Assembly (NCBI GenBank): GCA_004352715.1
Contig: SCFE01000086.1
Coordinates: 1,485,390 to 1,549,389 of the forward strand
Reading direction: 5' to 3'
From: Hofstenia miamia
Lineage: Eukaryota > Xenacoelomorpha > Acoela
Length of the DNA: 64,000 nt
Positions 24,125 to 35,937 of the stretch are shown here, piece after piece. The notes beneath the pieces were generated by a model. It worked only from the letters and a program-made list of their open reading frames with translations, was not told where the DNA came from and did not search any database. A program made the position numbers and the translations under genes. The first letter of the stretch is position 1. The number at the start of each line of letters is the position of its first letter.

Positions 24125-24466
24125 ATGGCTGTAGACAGGCGTCAATGTGCAATTATCGCATTACTAATTGCTGCTCCAATCTGTTGCATTATTGTATTAG
24201 CAATAATTGGTGGCGTTGTGGCTATAGTATTGCTAAATGTAAGCAATGACAATAATGACTATAACTGCGGATATTTTAACTGCAATTCAGACGATTTTTG
24301 TTGTTCTTCGAGCAGTGGACTTTGCTGCAATTCAAATCAAATCTGCTGTGCGACAAGCATCAGTGTATGTTGTTCATCTGATTCCTATTGTTGCAATTTT
24401 GGTGAATGCTGCACTGGAGGAGCAAAAAAATTTAATACAAGTGCGAGACAATTGAATGCTAAATAG
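24125..24466 (+). CDS. Small membrane-anchored protein with six Cys-Cys pairs
   Basis: A single open frame of 113 residues. Residues 1-8 (MAVDRRQC) are basic. About 9-39 form one long hydrophobic segment rich in Ile, Ala, Val and Gly, which would act as a signal-anchor or a long signal peptide. The rest is Asn/Ser/Asp-rich and carries six CC pairs at near-regular spacing (DFCC, GLCC, QICC, SVCC, SYCC, GECC) plus two single Cys. The tail is hydrophilic (KKFNTSARQLNAK). Such regular CC pairs are seen in granulin-like and other disulphide-rich extracellular domains, but the full granulin spacing is not matched, so no family is claimed. The frame is intact, ends in TAG, and is followed at 24533 by AATAAA. 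The antiparallel and overlapping frames look like chance. It may be a host gene or one exon of a larger one. Confidence 0.6.
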   Translation: MAVDRRQCAIIALLIAAPICCIIVLAIIGGVVAIVLLNVSNDNNDYNCGYFNCNSDDFCCSSSSGLCCNSNQICCATSISVCCSSDSYCCNFGECCTGGAKKFNTSARQLNAK

Positions 24467-24532
24467 AGATTTGTACTGAGTAAAGCATCCTATTTTCTCA
24501 ATTTCAGCAAGAATTATGAAAATCATTGCAAT

Positions 24533-24538
24533 AATAAA
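24533..24538 (+). terminator. Polyadenylation signal AATAAA
   Basis: Canonical AATAAA 67 bases after the stop codon of the Cys-rich open frame, a plausible distance for its 3' untranslated region. Confidence 0.5.
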
Positions 24539-24560
24539 GCCTTATGCCTCATATTTTCTG

Positions 24561-24791
24561 TTATATATATATATATATATATATATNNNNNNNNNNNNNN
24601 NNNNNNNNNNNNNNNNNNNNNNNNNNNNNNNNNNNNNNNNNNNNNNNNNNNNNNNNNNNNNNNNNNNNNNNNNNNNNNNNNNNNNNNNNNNNNNNNNNNN
24701 NNNNNNNNNNNNNNNNNNNNNNNNNNNNNNNNNNNNNNNNNNNNNNNNNNNNNNNNNNNNNNNNNNNNNNNNNNNNNNNNNNNNNNNNNNN

Positions 24792-24853
<62 letters not shown>
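24561..24853. repeat. (TA)n microsatellite containing an assembly gap
   Basis: TA repeats on both sides of 205 N (24587-24791). The gap is almost certainly in the repeat itself. Confidence 0.9.
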
Positions 24854-24856
<3 letters not shown>

Positions 24857-25328
24857 CTAGCGAATAAAGCTTAGCAAACTGTATTTTACTTACTTCATCT
24901 TAACACAAAATTTATTTTCATATTCTTACCCTTTACATGTATAATGTTGCTGAAAATCTACAAACAATAATTTTGTGATCAATATCAAACATCATATTAG
25001 CGATATATCCGCAATTACTATAAAGCACAATTCCAAGATGAACACTAACGATTCTCTTAAATATTATATCAAAGACATATTGACAGGCAACACTACACAA
25101 GCGTTAGTCACTATAATTATATGTATATTCCCCAAAATAAATGTTTCAATTTCATTGTCAAAACGGAATTCATTGGAACTGGCTCGCCTTGAATCACGGC
25201 TCATGCGAGGCTTCAAGTCGCAAGCCATTGAAACACAGGATTTTAAGTTTGAAATTCAAAGTTCTTGCTTTAAATTCTACCCTTTTTGAGTATACCATTT
25301 TATTGTTTTTATTGCCTTTTCGGGAAAA
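24854..25328. other. No recognisable gene
   Basis: A 104-codon plus-strand open frame at 24975-25289 shows no motif and overlaps another open frame. I do not support it as a gene. Confidence 0.4.
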
Positions 25329-25707
25329 CTATATATATATATATATATATATNNNNNNNNNNNNNNNNNNNNNNNNNNNNNNNNNNNNNNNNNNNNNNNN
25401 NNNNNNNNNNNNNNNNNNNNNNNNNNNNNNNNNNNNNNNNNNNNNNNNNNNNNNNNNNNNNNNNNNNNNNNNNNNNNNNNNNNNNNNNNNNNNNNNNNNN
25501 NNNNNNNNNNNNNNNNNNNNNNNNNNNNNNNNNNNNNNNNNNNNNNNNNNNNNNNNNNNNNNNNNNNNNNNNNNNNNNNNNNNNNNNNNNNNNNNNNNNN
25601 NNNNNNNNNNNNNNNNNNNNNNNNNNNNNNNNNNNNNNNNNNNNNNNNNNNNNNNNNNNNNNNNNNNNNNNNNNNNNNNNNNNNNNNNNNNNTATATATA
25701 TATATAT
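25329..25707. repeat. (TA)n microsatellite containing an assembly gap
   Basis: TA repeats flank 340 N (25353-25692). Confidence 0.9.
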
Positions 25708-27711
25708 TTAAATCAAGATATAAAATAATCTTAAAATTTTCTTTAAATCCTATATACATATTTATTTAGACTGCTTATTTAATCAAAGCCTATCTTTCAA
25801 ATTTATTGCAATAAATTCACATGGAATAGAAAATTCATCAATAGCATTGACATAAAAAAACAACCTTTTGCATTTATTTGTTATGGTCATACGTCGGCCT
25901 ATTTTGGATTGCTCACTATAGTTTTTCAAATAGTTTTTGTGAATGCCTTCAAGTTGATTAGAAAACAAAATCTTCCAGTTATATCAGTAGAGATAAATAC
26001 CATAAAATTTTAACAGAACATAAATGTACAACCAAGTAATTTTACTATATAAAGAATGTATAAGCACTTTAAGACAATATTTAGAATGGTTTTAAGTGTT
26101 TATTGAGCGAACATATTCTCACTGTACACTAAAAACATCCATGAAGTTTTGCCTAGAAATGTAAATGGTGCAAGCCAAGACGCATAAGGTCTGATATATT
26201 TGAAGAATTGTGGACCAGGACCGAGTCTGAACTCTTTGAAATAGCAATAACAACGTAAAGAAACTAATCAATTTTCTCTCGGTCGCCCTGAAATAATTCC
26301 AGTAAATCCAATTAGACTTGATGTCTAACCTCAAACTGCCCAGGAATGTTTAAAATTGTATTGGTATTTTGAAAAATTTTGAAACACCTATAATATACCT
26401 AATAAACTAATAAAGATATCCAAAATTTCACACTAATTTCCAATTGAATTAACAGCCTGGCAGTCAATCCCTAACAAAAGTAGTTTAATATAAATCAGGA
26501 AATAATGGCAAACAACACTTTCTGACCACTTCACTTTTTAGATTGATTAATAGGTTGACCATTAATTTAATTATGAGTCCCTGAATTTTGATGACATTGT
26601 ATTTTTCTGTAATTCTCAATATTTCTCGTCAATAGATTTAATAACTTGTACAGTGTGACGCAATTTCTGTCTTTATATTGTGCAAAACTTTCTCTGAAAC
26701 ATCAAATAAAGTTAGAGCATTTGTAGCAGAATGAGCATAGTATAAAATTAATTTTGGTGATCGTAGCAAATAAGCCATTAGCTTGACAATGACAATATAC
26801 ATCAAGGCTAGCTTCAAATTTAGCCTAGACTAATTTTTAGCTATATCGTCAAAGTTAATCTTTTCAGCTTACCTACTACCACTATACAACTTGACAAAAG
26901 TATGCTTCATGAAAACGGTCTAAAGCATTGAAACTGGAATAAATAATTATTGAACAAGGGAATTGACTCATTAATTGTGAGACAGTTTCATCAAAAAGTG
27001 AATGTTTTTGCAAAGATTTTGCTAAATATGTCATGCAATTGGTCAAAGGTACTAGTAGCCATGTTCTAATACAATATACTTTGTTGAGCTAAACTCAATG
27101 AATTTGTTTACCAAGCCTTCTATCTTTTTATTGTTCTTATCCATAATTCTATCTATACAAATGGTAAATAATACCCATACTTACTTGAACTGTTCTAGTT
27201 ACAATTTCTATTCTAGTTTCGTTTTGAATGTCAAGTTTTGTATATTTAGCGTTGACTGGTCTTGTCTTACAGATAAAGCATAGTTTCTTAAAAATTATGT
27301 AAGAGGGACTCGGCAATCTCTCAGACGGGGCTTAGCCCCTACTGAGTCCCCGCGACTACGTTCCTGGCTACAACTTTCACATTGTGATGATTTGTCGACA
27401 TTGAGTATGTGCAAAGTTGGAGTTAGACTGGTGAAGGAGTGTGCCAGTTTTGCAAATATTCCTTGAACGGATTTATTTTATTCTTTGTTGACTTATATAG
27501 TATAACTATTGCATTTTGCAGGTAACAAGTTGTTTAAGCGATGAGTGGCATCTTGTTTGTACTTGCAGCGCGTATCACATAAATCTTAAAGCACAATAGC
27601 CAAAGAAGTAGCATTTACTAAGACATTTGCAGTTTTATAATGTACCTTGAGAAACAAAACACAAAGAGCACTCATTTTGAATGTTTTCCACTTTATATTT
27701 ATAGTTGAGAC
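25708..27711. other. No firm gene; one weak secreted-peptide open frame
   Basis: The only item of note is a 61-codon plus-strand frame at 27098-27283 whose start (FLLFLSIILSIQMVNN) resembles a signal peptide and which has three Cys afterwards. In sequence this AT-rich, hydrophobic starts arise by chance, so it is not called. A GC-rich nested hairpin lies at 27305-27350. Confidence 0.35.
27305..27350. repeat. Nested GC-rich inverted repeat
   Basis: GGGACTC (27305-27311) pairs with GAGTCCC (27344-27350), and between them GGGG and CCCC enclose CTTAG (27327-27339). It stands out in an AT-rich background. GCTTAGCCCC recurs near 51947, so this may be part of a dispersed repeat end. Confidence 0.5.
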
Positions 27712-28160
27712 CAGCGTTGGAATCCGTTCGGTTTGGTCCGGTTTCGATTTCGGGTAAAAATCTTAGAAAAGTCGGATACGGTTTCGGGTAAGGCCACATG
27801 TTCCGAGAAAACGCCAACTACCGGTACTTCAAAGTGTCCTAAGTAGGCCTTAATTCAATAATTATTTCTAATATTCATTAGATTAGAAGTGTCCTAAGTA
27901 GGCCTTAATTCAATAATTATTTCTAATATTCATTAGATTTCTTTTATTATCAGGAAACAACCAAAGAGTGGGATTTAATATTATAAAGAGTGCATTAAAA
28001 GTCTAAACGGGGAACAATACATTATAATTTGCTTGAAATTTTGACGATTCGAGTAGGATGCTGTGCATTTTGGGAAATTTCGGGTACATTCGGTTTCGGG
28101 TAGGTGTTTAAGAAATCGGTTGGCTTTCTTTTCCAAATTCTGTGCCCGATTCCAACTGTG
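27712..28160. mobile_element. Probable hAT-type miniature element
   Basis: The ends CAGCGTTGGAATC and GATTCCAACTGTG are inverted repeats matching at 11 of 13 positions. They are flanked by 8-bp GTTGAGAC and GTAAAGAC, which match at six positions, consistent with an aged hAT target duplication. The inside contains several TTCGGGTA/CGGTTTCGG repeats and a 55-bp tandem duplication, and no transposase. Confidence 0.6.
27832..27939. repeat. 55-bp tandem duplication
   Basis: AAGTGTCCTAAGTAGGCC starts at 27832 and again at 27887. The units run identically through CATTAGATT. The near-perfect match suggests a recent event. Confidence 0.9.
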
Positions 28161-31100
28161 GTAAAGACTGCCACACATTGCAGAACAGCATCTAGCAGCT
28201 GTTACTATTTTGCCACAATAATAATGAACATTGATTTTGTAATGTAACTTAACATCAGGTAGGAAGCATACAATTATCTAATGACTTTTCTTGGGTAACG
28301 TTTTCAATACCATTCGCATCATTGAATTTCATTTCTCAGATGCTCCAAAGTACTTCATCCTAATCTCAAAGTCATGCATTAATATCGAGTAAAAAAGCGA
28401 ATTTTGATCTGTGTACGCTGTGGGATATCAACCATCGAGGCGCTCTAATACGAATACACTTTCTCTTTGATAACTGAGCTATACTTGCAGAAATTGTTTT
28501 AGTAAATAGGTGGGAATTTACACGGGCTTGTCGGCGAATGGGGATTCTTGTGGTGATTTGCAGAGAATGATTTTTGGTGTCAGTTTAAGTATGGGCTGCA
28601 TAGATATGGGTTAAAAACTGACTTGCTTCAATATTGAATATTGATTTGCTTAATCGAAATAACTTTGAGAATGGAATGAATTGATTTCATATTTTAGTAT
28701 ATTCCCAATCAACACTAAATTTGAATTTAACGTCTATTTGAGAATTGAATTTGGTTGATCAAGCACTTATAGATTTTAATTCATTACAATTAGGAACTTT
28801 CCTATACATAACTGTTTTTAAAAATTATTACAATATAAATTTGTGTTTTTTAAATTTTATTGGTCCAGAAAACCTCTTTAGTACTATAATTTGATTATAT
28901 GTAAGCTTCAAAGAAGGACTTAGCTAGTTGTATTGGAGTTAAGGATTTTCAATTTGTACAATTATGGTTTATATATTAATTCCCATAAAATTATACATGA
29001 AATCTTTATTTTCTACAAATGATTTGTATCTTGTTAAAAAATAGCTTGTGGGCAAATTTTTATTCCAGTGGATTTGTAGACAATAACGAAGTTATGTTAG
29101 ATATTGACATATTTTTATTGTTATTTTTATGATTCTGCGCATATCAGTATTGTAGTGAACGTATTTTGTAATAGTTCCTGCTTCAAATAACATATTTTCA
29201 TGTCATTTAAAAACAATGACATCTTCTCAGGTAAATATAATTCGGTTTCTAAAAAATTATTCATCAGATTTAAGACATATTTCCCCAATTAGAACAATTA
29301 TAGCGTAATAAACAGGCGATGGAAGAATTGATAATTTGCTTTATGATTGGAACGTTAGCTAACAATAAAATCAACCGGTGTTCCACTTTGCCTGTTTGTC
29401 TCCAGCGGATAACTTCAGGAAATTTCTAAAAATAATTACCATGTTGAAATTTATGTATTTATATTAGGCACCTGTGAGTTACCTTTTTTAGGTTCGAGGC
29501 GAATTGTAACCCTAACTGGCGAGTAGATTTAAAATTCTATTTATGCAATTTTTCCAAAAGCTAAGCCATATATAACTGTACTACATGCTGAACAAGCCTA
29601 TATAAATATACGAAAGAAATAGATGTTAAATTAAATAAGAAAAGCCAAGCCTGATGGCGAAAGGTCGTTGGATTTTCCCCATTACAGGCCAAAATTGATG
29701 CCATTCAAACTAATATCGAGTTAGTTTCATGTACCCAAAAATATAGTTCAGTTTTCTGACTTCAAGTCGAGTTCGAGTACTTGCCGGGCTAGTTATCCAA
29801 CCTTTATTTAACATATATATGTTATTAATACAGAAAATGGAGGCTATTTTTATATTTTGCTTCAACAGACCTGTCGGCAATGTTTTATACCAGCTGCTGC
29901 ATTAGATCAAACTTTATAAATTTATAGCAATATTTATTAATCTCGTAACCACAAACTTTCTGCGCTTTAGTTTAACCGGTTTGTTTCCTTTTTCAAAATT
30001 ATATTAATCGCATGCATTTACAAGTTGTTAAATAAAACAGGTTGTATTTCTAAGAGCAACAACAGTAACATTATAGCATATCAATGCAATGATGCAAGCA
30101 CATGTGCACTTAGATATTTTAAAATAGCATAGTACAACCCAGGGCTGTACTTCTAAGCAATTAACAAGGGGGGGGGTTCTAAGCACGGTATTTATATTTT
30201 ATATTTTGACCAGCATTAATTTCTCAACAAAAAATCCAACATCTACACGTAATAAATTTTAACAAGAGGAGCTGGGTCCCAATCTAATTTAACAAGGTGG
30301 GCTGCGCACCCCTCGAAATTTTGAAAACAATCATGAAAAAATATTATATTTAAGTGATGCGCTGAAAATATACTGCATAGTACAATAATACGTATTTCAT
30401 CCGTCAGAGAAAAATTCCTAAATTTTAAGGAATTCTAAAATGTTCAGTTAAAAATGCTTTTCAAAAAAATCAAAAATTGAAATAGTTGAAAGTAAATTTA
30501 AAAACAAAAAAAACACAATCTAATGATTGTATATTTGAAGGTAGTCTTTGTTTTTGAGCTGCAGATTTCTATATTCTGTATCATTTTACATTTCAATTTG
30601 AACATTTTACAATTTGCACAGTGCTCGAATTTTGTTGGAAATGTAAAATTAGCTAATTTTAACTGTTTTTATTGCGGATTCCTGCAATAATAAAAAAATT
30701 AAATCGACAGCAGAAAGTATTGGAGGTCCCCAGACACTTCATTCCATATGAAAATACACTTTTTTCTGATGAATGGGTGCTTCAGCTGATGGAAGCAAAG
30801 CCTCACATTTCAAGATATTCAAGCCAGTTTTCATAGACTGAAAATTTGGGTATTCTACAATTCCCCATTGAAATTCTGTGCAAATCTTCAAAGACAAAGT
30901 GTATAGAATGTCTCTGATGACAAAAAATGAGCTCATTGATGAAATTAAAGGTACTGCAGGCCAAAGAAATTTGAAGACGTTCCAAAGAAAATTAAATGAA
31001 ATGAAGGCTCCGCCAAAACGAATATGACTTTGCATCTCAAATCTGGAGAGACAAATGATTATAGAAAGACAGCAAATCCTAGAGTGTGTTATAAGCTATG

Positions 31101-33381
31101 CTCCCTTAAATACTCAAATTACAAAATTGAATTCGTCTTTTATCGAACAGAATACATATAGAATTGTTAATAAAAGTAAAGGTCATTTTTGATTCCAATA
31201 TCATTTGTTCTTACGAAATTTGAAATGACAATTACCAAAAAAGTATGAAATATTGTAGAAAGCATTGTTTTGAGTAGGCATGGCAATATACTTTCAATAG
31301 GTGAGGCATCTCACACCAGGAATTATGGATGCACAAAACACAGAAACACTCACATGTACAATCCCATGCAGGTACATTAATATAACATCGTGTACTGTGC
31401 ATGTCAATATTAAACACATTAATCACAAAGTATGTACAAATTTATAACATGCATATATGTCTCATTTTACCTTTATAAATAAGTTATCCCACCAAGTTTT
31501 TTGACATTTATATATAGGCTTTGCTGCCATATTCATTAAACTTTTAAAAATTTTATTGCACAATATAGAATCAGAAAATGACAGACTCTGTGCAAAGCCT
31601 AAATCATTGCTATCAGTTACAATTGCTGTGTGAAAATGGGGATGTTTAATTCAGTGAATATGTCATTAGAAGCACACTAAGCAAACTACAGGATATCAGA
31701 TCTACTGTCAAGAAGTACCATAGTGGTCAACGATGAAAGACAATAATTACTGGTACAATGCAATTTCAGGACAGGACTCAAATGTGAACTGCAGGCAGCA
31801 CTAGAGAATCTTACCACAATGACCATTCAAACATGTCTGGCAAGGAATTTTAGAATGCTGCTAAGAGAAGGGGATGCTGTTTCAGCTATCATGGTAATGT
31901 CCCCCACCTTCATTAATTGTGCTGGGAGAATACATCTCTTCTTGGACCTCATTTATTAGATGTTTGCCATTTGCTGACCAGAGCATAGTCACTGTTTGGT
32001 GAGAAGGTACTTACTTGCTTAAATGGCAAGACAATAGCCCTGTGCTAAACCGTTCAAAAACCTTTGGCGAATTCTAAAACATACGCTTCTATTTGACAAA
32101 CTGAAACTAATGTAGCATATTATTTAGTGGGAAATTAAAAATTTTAAATTTAATTTTAGGTTTTGGTTTATGCGACGTAATGTTTCGAAGCAAGTACTGG
32201 TACATCTAGTATTTCAACAATAATTAAACAACATAAATATCCTCTTCTAAAAGTCATTACTTCATATTTAAAACACCAGTGTAGTTTTGTATCAATGGTG
32301 TGCATTAACTATATGATATGCACTTCCACATAGGGATGACGATTTGTACTGCATGTTAACATTATCTCAGAATGCTTGCGCAATCATTTTTATTCTGTTA
32401 TGAGGAAGACAAATCCGTAAAGGAAGCTCTGTTTACTTCAAAGTATTGAACAATATTACAAATTAAACAAAATATTAATCCAAATACAAATAAGCATCAC
32501 ATGAAATGTTTACAATATTATTAAGGATTCGTTTTAATTGAATAATTTCACATCTTGAAATTGAAAATTAACTCTCCTACTTACAGACTTTATTAGAACT
32601 GATTGGAATGCAATGAATCGGGATGATTTTGACTTACAGATAGTACATATATATTCTAAACAATTTAATAATGGATAATGGGATATATAATTTCATTTCT
32701 AATTTTTTAAGCATAGTTTAACAATATGAAGCATAATCCACTGAATGCTAAAAGAGCGTAAATGATCATTGCCGCTGTGAAAAGGTTTTGTAAATTTGTC
32801 AGTTTAACATTTAGAAAAATTTGCAGTCGCTATAAATGGCATTATAAGTAAATCAATTTACATTTGAATCAGTGTAATTTTATCAGTAATTTTCTATCAA
32901 TAGTTATCAAGAGTAAAGTGCAATAGAGACTATTCTATACAACTATAGCATAGAGACAAGTGCATTATTAGGGTATATTCCCCGAATAATATAAATTTTT
33001 AAGATTCAACAAATGGAATCAGTGACTCATCTGTTTTTGAAAATGGATATCATGAACCAGAGCCAAAGAAGTGCAAGCAACATGGGAATGACAGTATTTG
33101 AATGCCCAGTTATGACATTTATTTATCTTGATAAAGCGTCTTGCAGTTGATGCAGAAAACCAAAATGCACATTGCTTATAAATTGGAAATGTGAAACCTG
33201 CAATATTTTTTTGTGTCTTGCTAATAAAAGATATCGCTTTCAAAATTTCCACAAATGACAAATTTTTTTATTATTGCTAGTTGAATTAATTGTATTTTCA
33301 GATGTTTTTGCAATGTATCAAATATTTTTCTGAATTTCTTTCATTTCCATAATAGTGCATTTTCATGCTGAAATGTATCAT
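28161..33381. other. Long stretch with no recognisable gene
   Basis: AT-rich, with short open frames on both strands that carry no motif. A plus-strand segment at about 30880-31025 reads as coding-like (KDKVYRMSLMTKNELIDEI) and may be a transposon scrap, but the family is unknown. A G-run (ttaacaaGGGGGGGGG) sits near 30165-30175. The sequence near 29775 resembles the CGAGTTCGAG repeats of the 972-1318 element. Confidence 0.4.
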
Positions 33382-33481
33382 ACAGATACAAAAAAATCAT
33401 GTTGAAACTAAAAATTTCTCAATATTTGTAAACAGATACAAAAAAATCATGTTGAAACTAAAAATTTCTCAATATTTGTAA
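33382..33481. repeat. 50-bp tandem duplication
   Basis: ACAGATACAAAAAAATCATG begins at 33382 and at 33432. The two 50-bp units are identical by eye. Confidence 0.9.
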
Positions 33482-34335
33482 ACAGCAATGCTTTATGTTC
33501 CCCATCAATGACAATTAAGGCTGACGGAATAAATATAATAAATTATTTGGGTCTAAGACCTCAGCAAATTATGACGCAGTTTGAGTGATGCAAAATAGTG
33601 AGATAATTGAGCACAACTATCAACATCAACATTCTTGATTCATCTGCATTCGATGAATTTGAAGATAATAACACTGCGTCATATATCAGCCTATTGAATG
33701 AAATGGTAATTAGTGTAATTACTCAAATCGTTAGCATATATTTTCAAAAGCAACGGTTTTAAGAATTTCAATTATTCAACACCTCTTTCATTTCAATCCA
33801 ATTTGAAAAAGTATCATTAAACTTAGCATTAAAATAAGCTTTGAGTAGAATTTTGAAATTGTTTAAGAATAAGATTTACAGTAAAATTCCATGATCGGTA
33901 GATCTAGACAAACAATGACTGCATATTCGTTATTAGCAATAATTTTACTCCATTTTTCAGTAGCACATAATAAAGCATCGTTAATAGATATTGACTGTTA
34001 GAGTAAATATTACATGCATTAAGTGCTCATTCATTTAAAACTTCAAATCGGTGACGTTACAGAAAATGGTCTTTAATTTGGAAAGTTTTCAGCTTCGCAT
34101 TTTTATATACAGGAGCTATATTTGCATATTTATATGTTCGGGGAAAGGATATTCATTGAAGTAAGCATTGATGAAACAAAGAAGATCGGGAGCAAGTACA
34201 CATTTATCTTTAGAAACTAAGTTATTATACACAAAAATTCAGGAGAGTTGTTTCTTAAATTGTTAATAAATCTTTTTGTTTAAAAGATTAAAAAACAAAT
34301 TAATTATTGATTAATTAACAATTTGTTTTTAGAAA
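33482..34335. other. Upstream region of the peptide-precursor gene
   Basis: No coding frame is supported. An open stretch at about 33611-33715 (containing DSSAFDEFEDNNTASYIS) ends at ATG|GTAATT, a weak donor, but has no visible acceptor. Immediately before the start codon at 34336 the sequence is TTTGTTTTTAG, a good splice acceptor. Confidence 0.35.
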
Positions 34336-34500
34336 ATGAAATTGTACATTATTCTGATATTTTTATTTTCAATCATCATGTTAACTCCGTCGATATGTGA
34401 AGATGGATTTAGACATAACTTCAACCAGAGGAACGTTCTCAAAAGAAATTTCCGTTATTTAAATGGTAGAAAGGGAGAATATGAATTTTATACAGTTTAA
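34336..34500 (+). CDS. Putative secreted neuropeptide precursor (54 residues)
   Basis: An intact frame of 54 codons ending in TAA. Residues 1 to about 21 are a textbook signal peptide: MK, then a hydrophobic core LYIILIFLFSIIML, then TPSIC before an acidic ED. The remaining 33 residues are hydrophilic and hold a dibasic KR at residues 37-38, followed by NFRYLN and then GRK (residues 45-47), a Gly-Arg-Lys amidation and cleavage signal, and a short tail GEYEFYTV. Prohormone convertase cleavage would release NFRYLN-amide and an N-terminal linker peptide. The start codon follows a pyrimidine-rich TTTGTTTTTAG by three bases, suggesting a splice junction just 5' of the coding region. No homologue is recognised. 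Chance is the main alternative, since AT-rich DNA readily encodes hydrophobic starts, but the KR/GRK arrangement is specific. Confidence 0.48.
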   Translation: MKLYIILIFLFSIIMLTPSICEDGFRHNFNQRNVLKRNFRYLNGRKGEYEFYTV

Positions 34501-34595
34501 ATGATTTTGTAGAAGGATATATTTATTCTACTGATATGAACTAATATTATTATTTAAGTCTTAAGATTATTTATTTGTATTAATATATATATATA

Positions 34596-35532
34596 CAGGG
34601 TAAGCCATAAGTAACTTGATATTTTAATTAGCCACAAAAATAAAAATAAAAACAACCACAAAGTCAAAGTATATTTTTTATAATGATCAATACATGGGAT
34701 TTATAAAAGTTAAATTAAATGTTCAATCGCGCCGCCATTGTTTGCAATAACCATTTCACATCTTTTGTGCAAATTTTCTACTGAGCGGCGAAGTTCATCA
34801 ACGGATATTTCATCGATTTCTTTAATGATCTTTTGTTTCAAGTCATCTAAATCATTGGCCCGACACAATTGTGTTATTTGGTCATTTGAAAATCCGCATC
34901 GTAACATGCAAAAATCACTACATCCTCAAAAAGTTTGTGTGTGGATGGCTTTTAGTGCTAGATACAAACTTACACCGGTATTTTTTGATAAAACTGTAAA
35001 CCAGGAAAATTATACAAACCTTTTAAAGGATTCGGTTTTTCCTGAGTTAAAAAGAAAACGTAAAATGCGATCTGTTATCTTCCAACATGATGGAGCGCCT
35101 CCTCACTTTTCGGTCTTAGCTCGTGATTTTATCTCAAGTCAGCTTCCAGAAAATCGTGTGATAGGAAGAGGCTACGGAGTTCCATGGCCTCCCAGGTCGC
35201 CTGATTTATCGCCTTTAGATTTCTACCTGTGGGGAACTTTAAAGGCACGAGTTTTTCATTCATATCGGGCCAATGATTTAGATGACTTGAAACAAAAGAT
35301 CATTAAAGAAATCGATGAAATATCCGTTGATGAACTTCGCCGCTCAGTAGAAAATTTGCACAAAAGATGTGAAGTGGTTATTGCAAACAATGGCGGCGCG
35401 ATTGAACATTTAATTTAACTTTTATAAATCCCATGTATTGATCATTATAAAAAATATACTTTGACTTTGTGGTTGTTTTTATTTTTATTTTTGTGGCTAA
35501 TTAAAATATCAAGTTACTTATGGCTTACCCTG
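34596..35532. mobile_element. Fold-back derivative of a mariner/Tc1-type transposon
   Basis: The ends CAGGGTAAGCCATAAG and its reverse complement lie inside TA dinucleotides (34594-34595 and 35533-35534), the target duplication of the Tc1/mariner superfamily. The inverted repeat is about 265 bp long, far beyond a usual terminal repeat, because the last part of the transposase gene is present at both ends in opposite orientation. The 5' half of the transposase has been replaced by this inverted copy. The two arms match almost perfectly, so the rearrangement is recent or maintained. Confidence 0.88.
34925..35418 (+). pseudogene. C-terminal half of a DDE transposase (mariner/Tc1 superfamily)
   Basis: The frame reads KVCVWMAFSARYKLTPVFF, then FQHDGAPPHFSVLARDF with the second catalytic Asp, then PWPPRSPDLSPLDFYLWG with the third. 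I count 42 residues between these two aspartates, taking the Asp of PLDFYLW as the third. This spacing and wording match the insect-type elements whose N-terminus carries a DUF4817 domain. The N-terminal DNA-binding region and first catalytic Asp are missing. A minus-strand partner of the last 50 residues is at 34710-34862. Confidence 0.8.
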
Positions 35533-35937
35533 TATATTTAAGTATTTTTGCAATTACTACTGTAACAAACCTGCCTTTAAATTACTTGAAACTATAAATC
35601 TCGTAGAACATTTAATTTCCTTAAAAAGCTTACTTGAGATGTTTATTAAATATAGTAATAATAATAAACTAAAATTTAAGAATGTGATAGATAATAGCTT
35701 ATTAGTATCTTTGCAAATTCAAACCAGCTGGCAAGTTGTACTCTAAATCTAAAACCGAATAGCGCTTAGGTGATTGATTCATCTGCAATAATAGTAACGA
35801 ATTTAGCATTTCTGATTTCTTCTTTTATATGTGATTGTACAACTTCAAAGCTACAATCGATTAGGTAATTTTGAATTTCAGCGCTCGTGCTCTAAAACCA
35901 AATCTATAATTGTAAAATAATTGCCTTTCCTTAAAAT
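35533..35937. other. No recognisable gene
   Basis: AT-rich sequence between the fold-back element and the assembly gap, without motifs. Confidence 0.4.

Noticed and set aside
27098-27283. 61-codon frame with signal-peptide-like start and three Cys
   Set aside because: No cleavage motif, splice context or polyadenylation signal; such starts are common by chance in DNA this AT-rich.
31640-32040. Possible Tc1-like transposase scrap on the plus strand
   Set aside because: Only vague resemblance with frequent stops; no catalytic motif could be placed.
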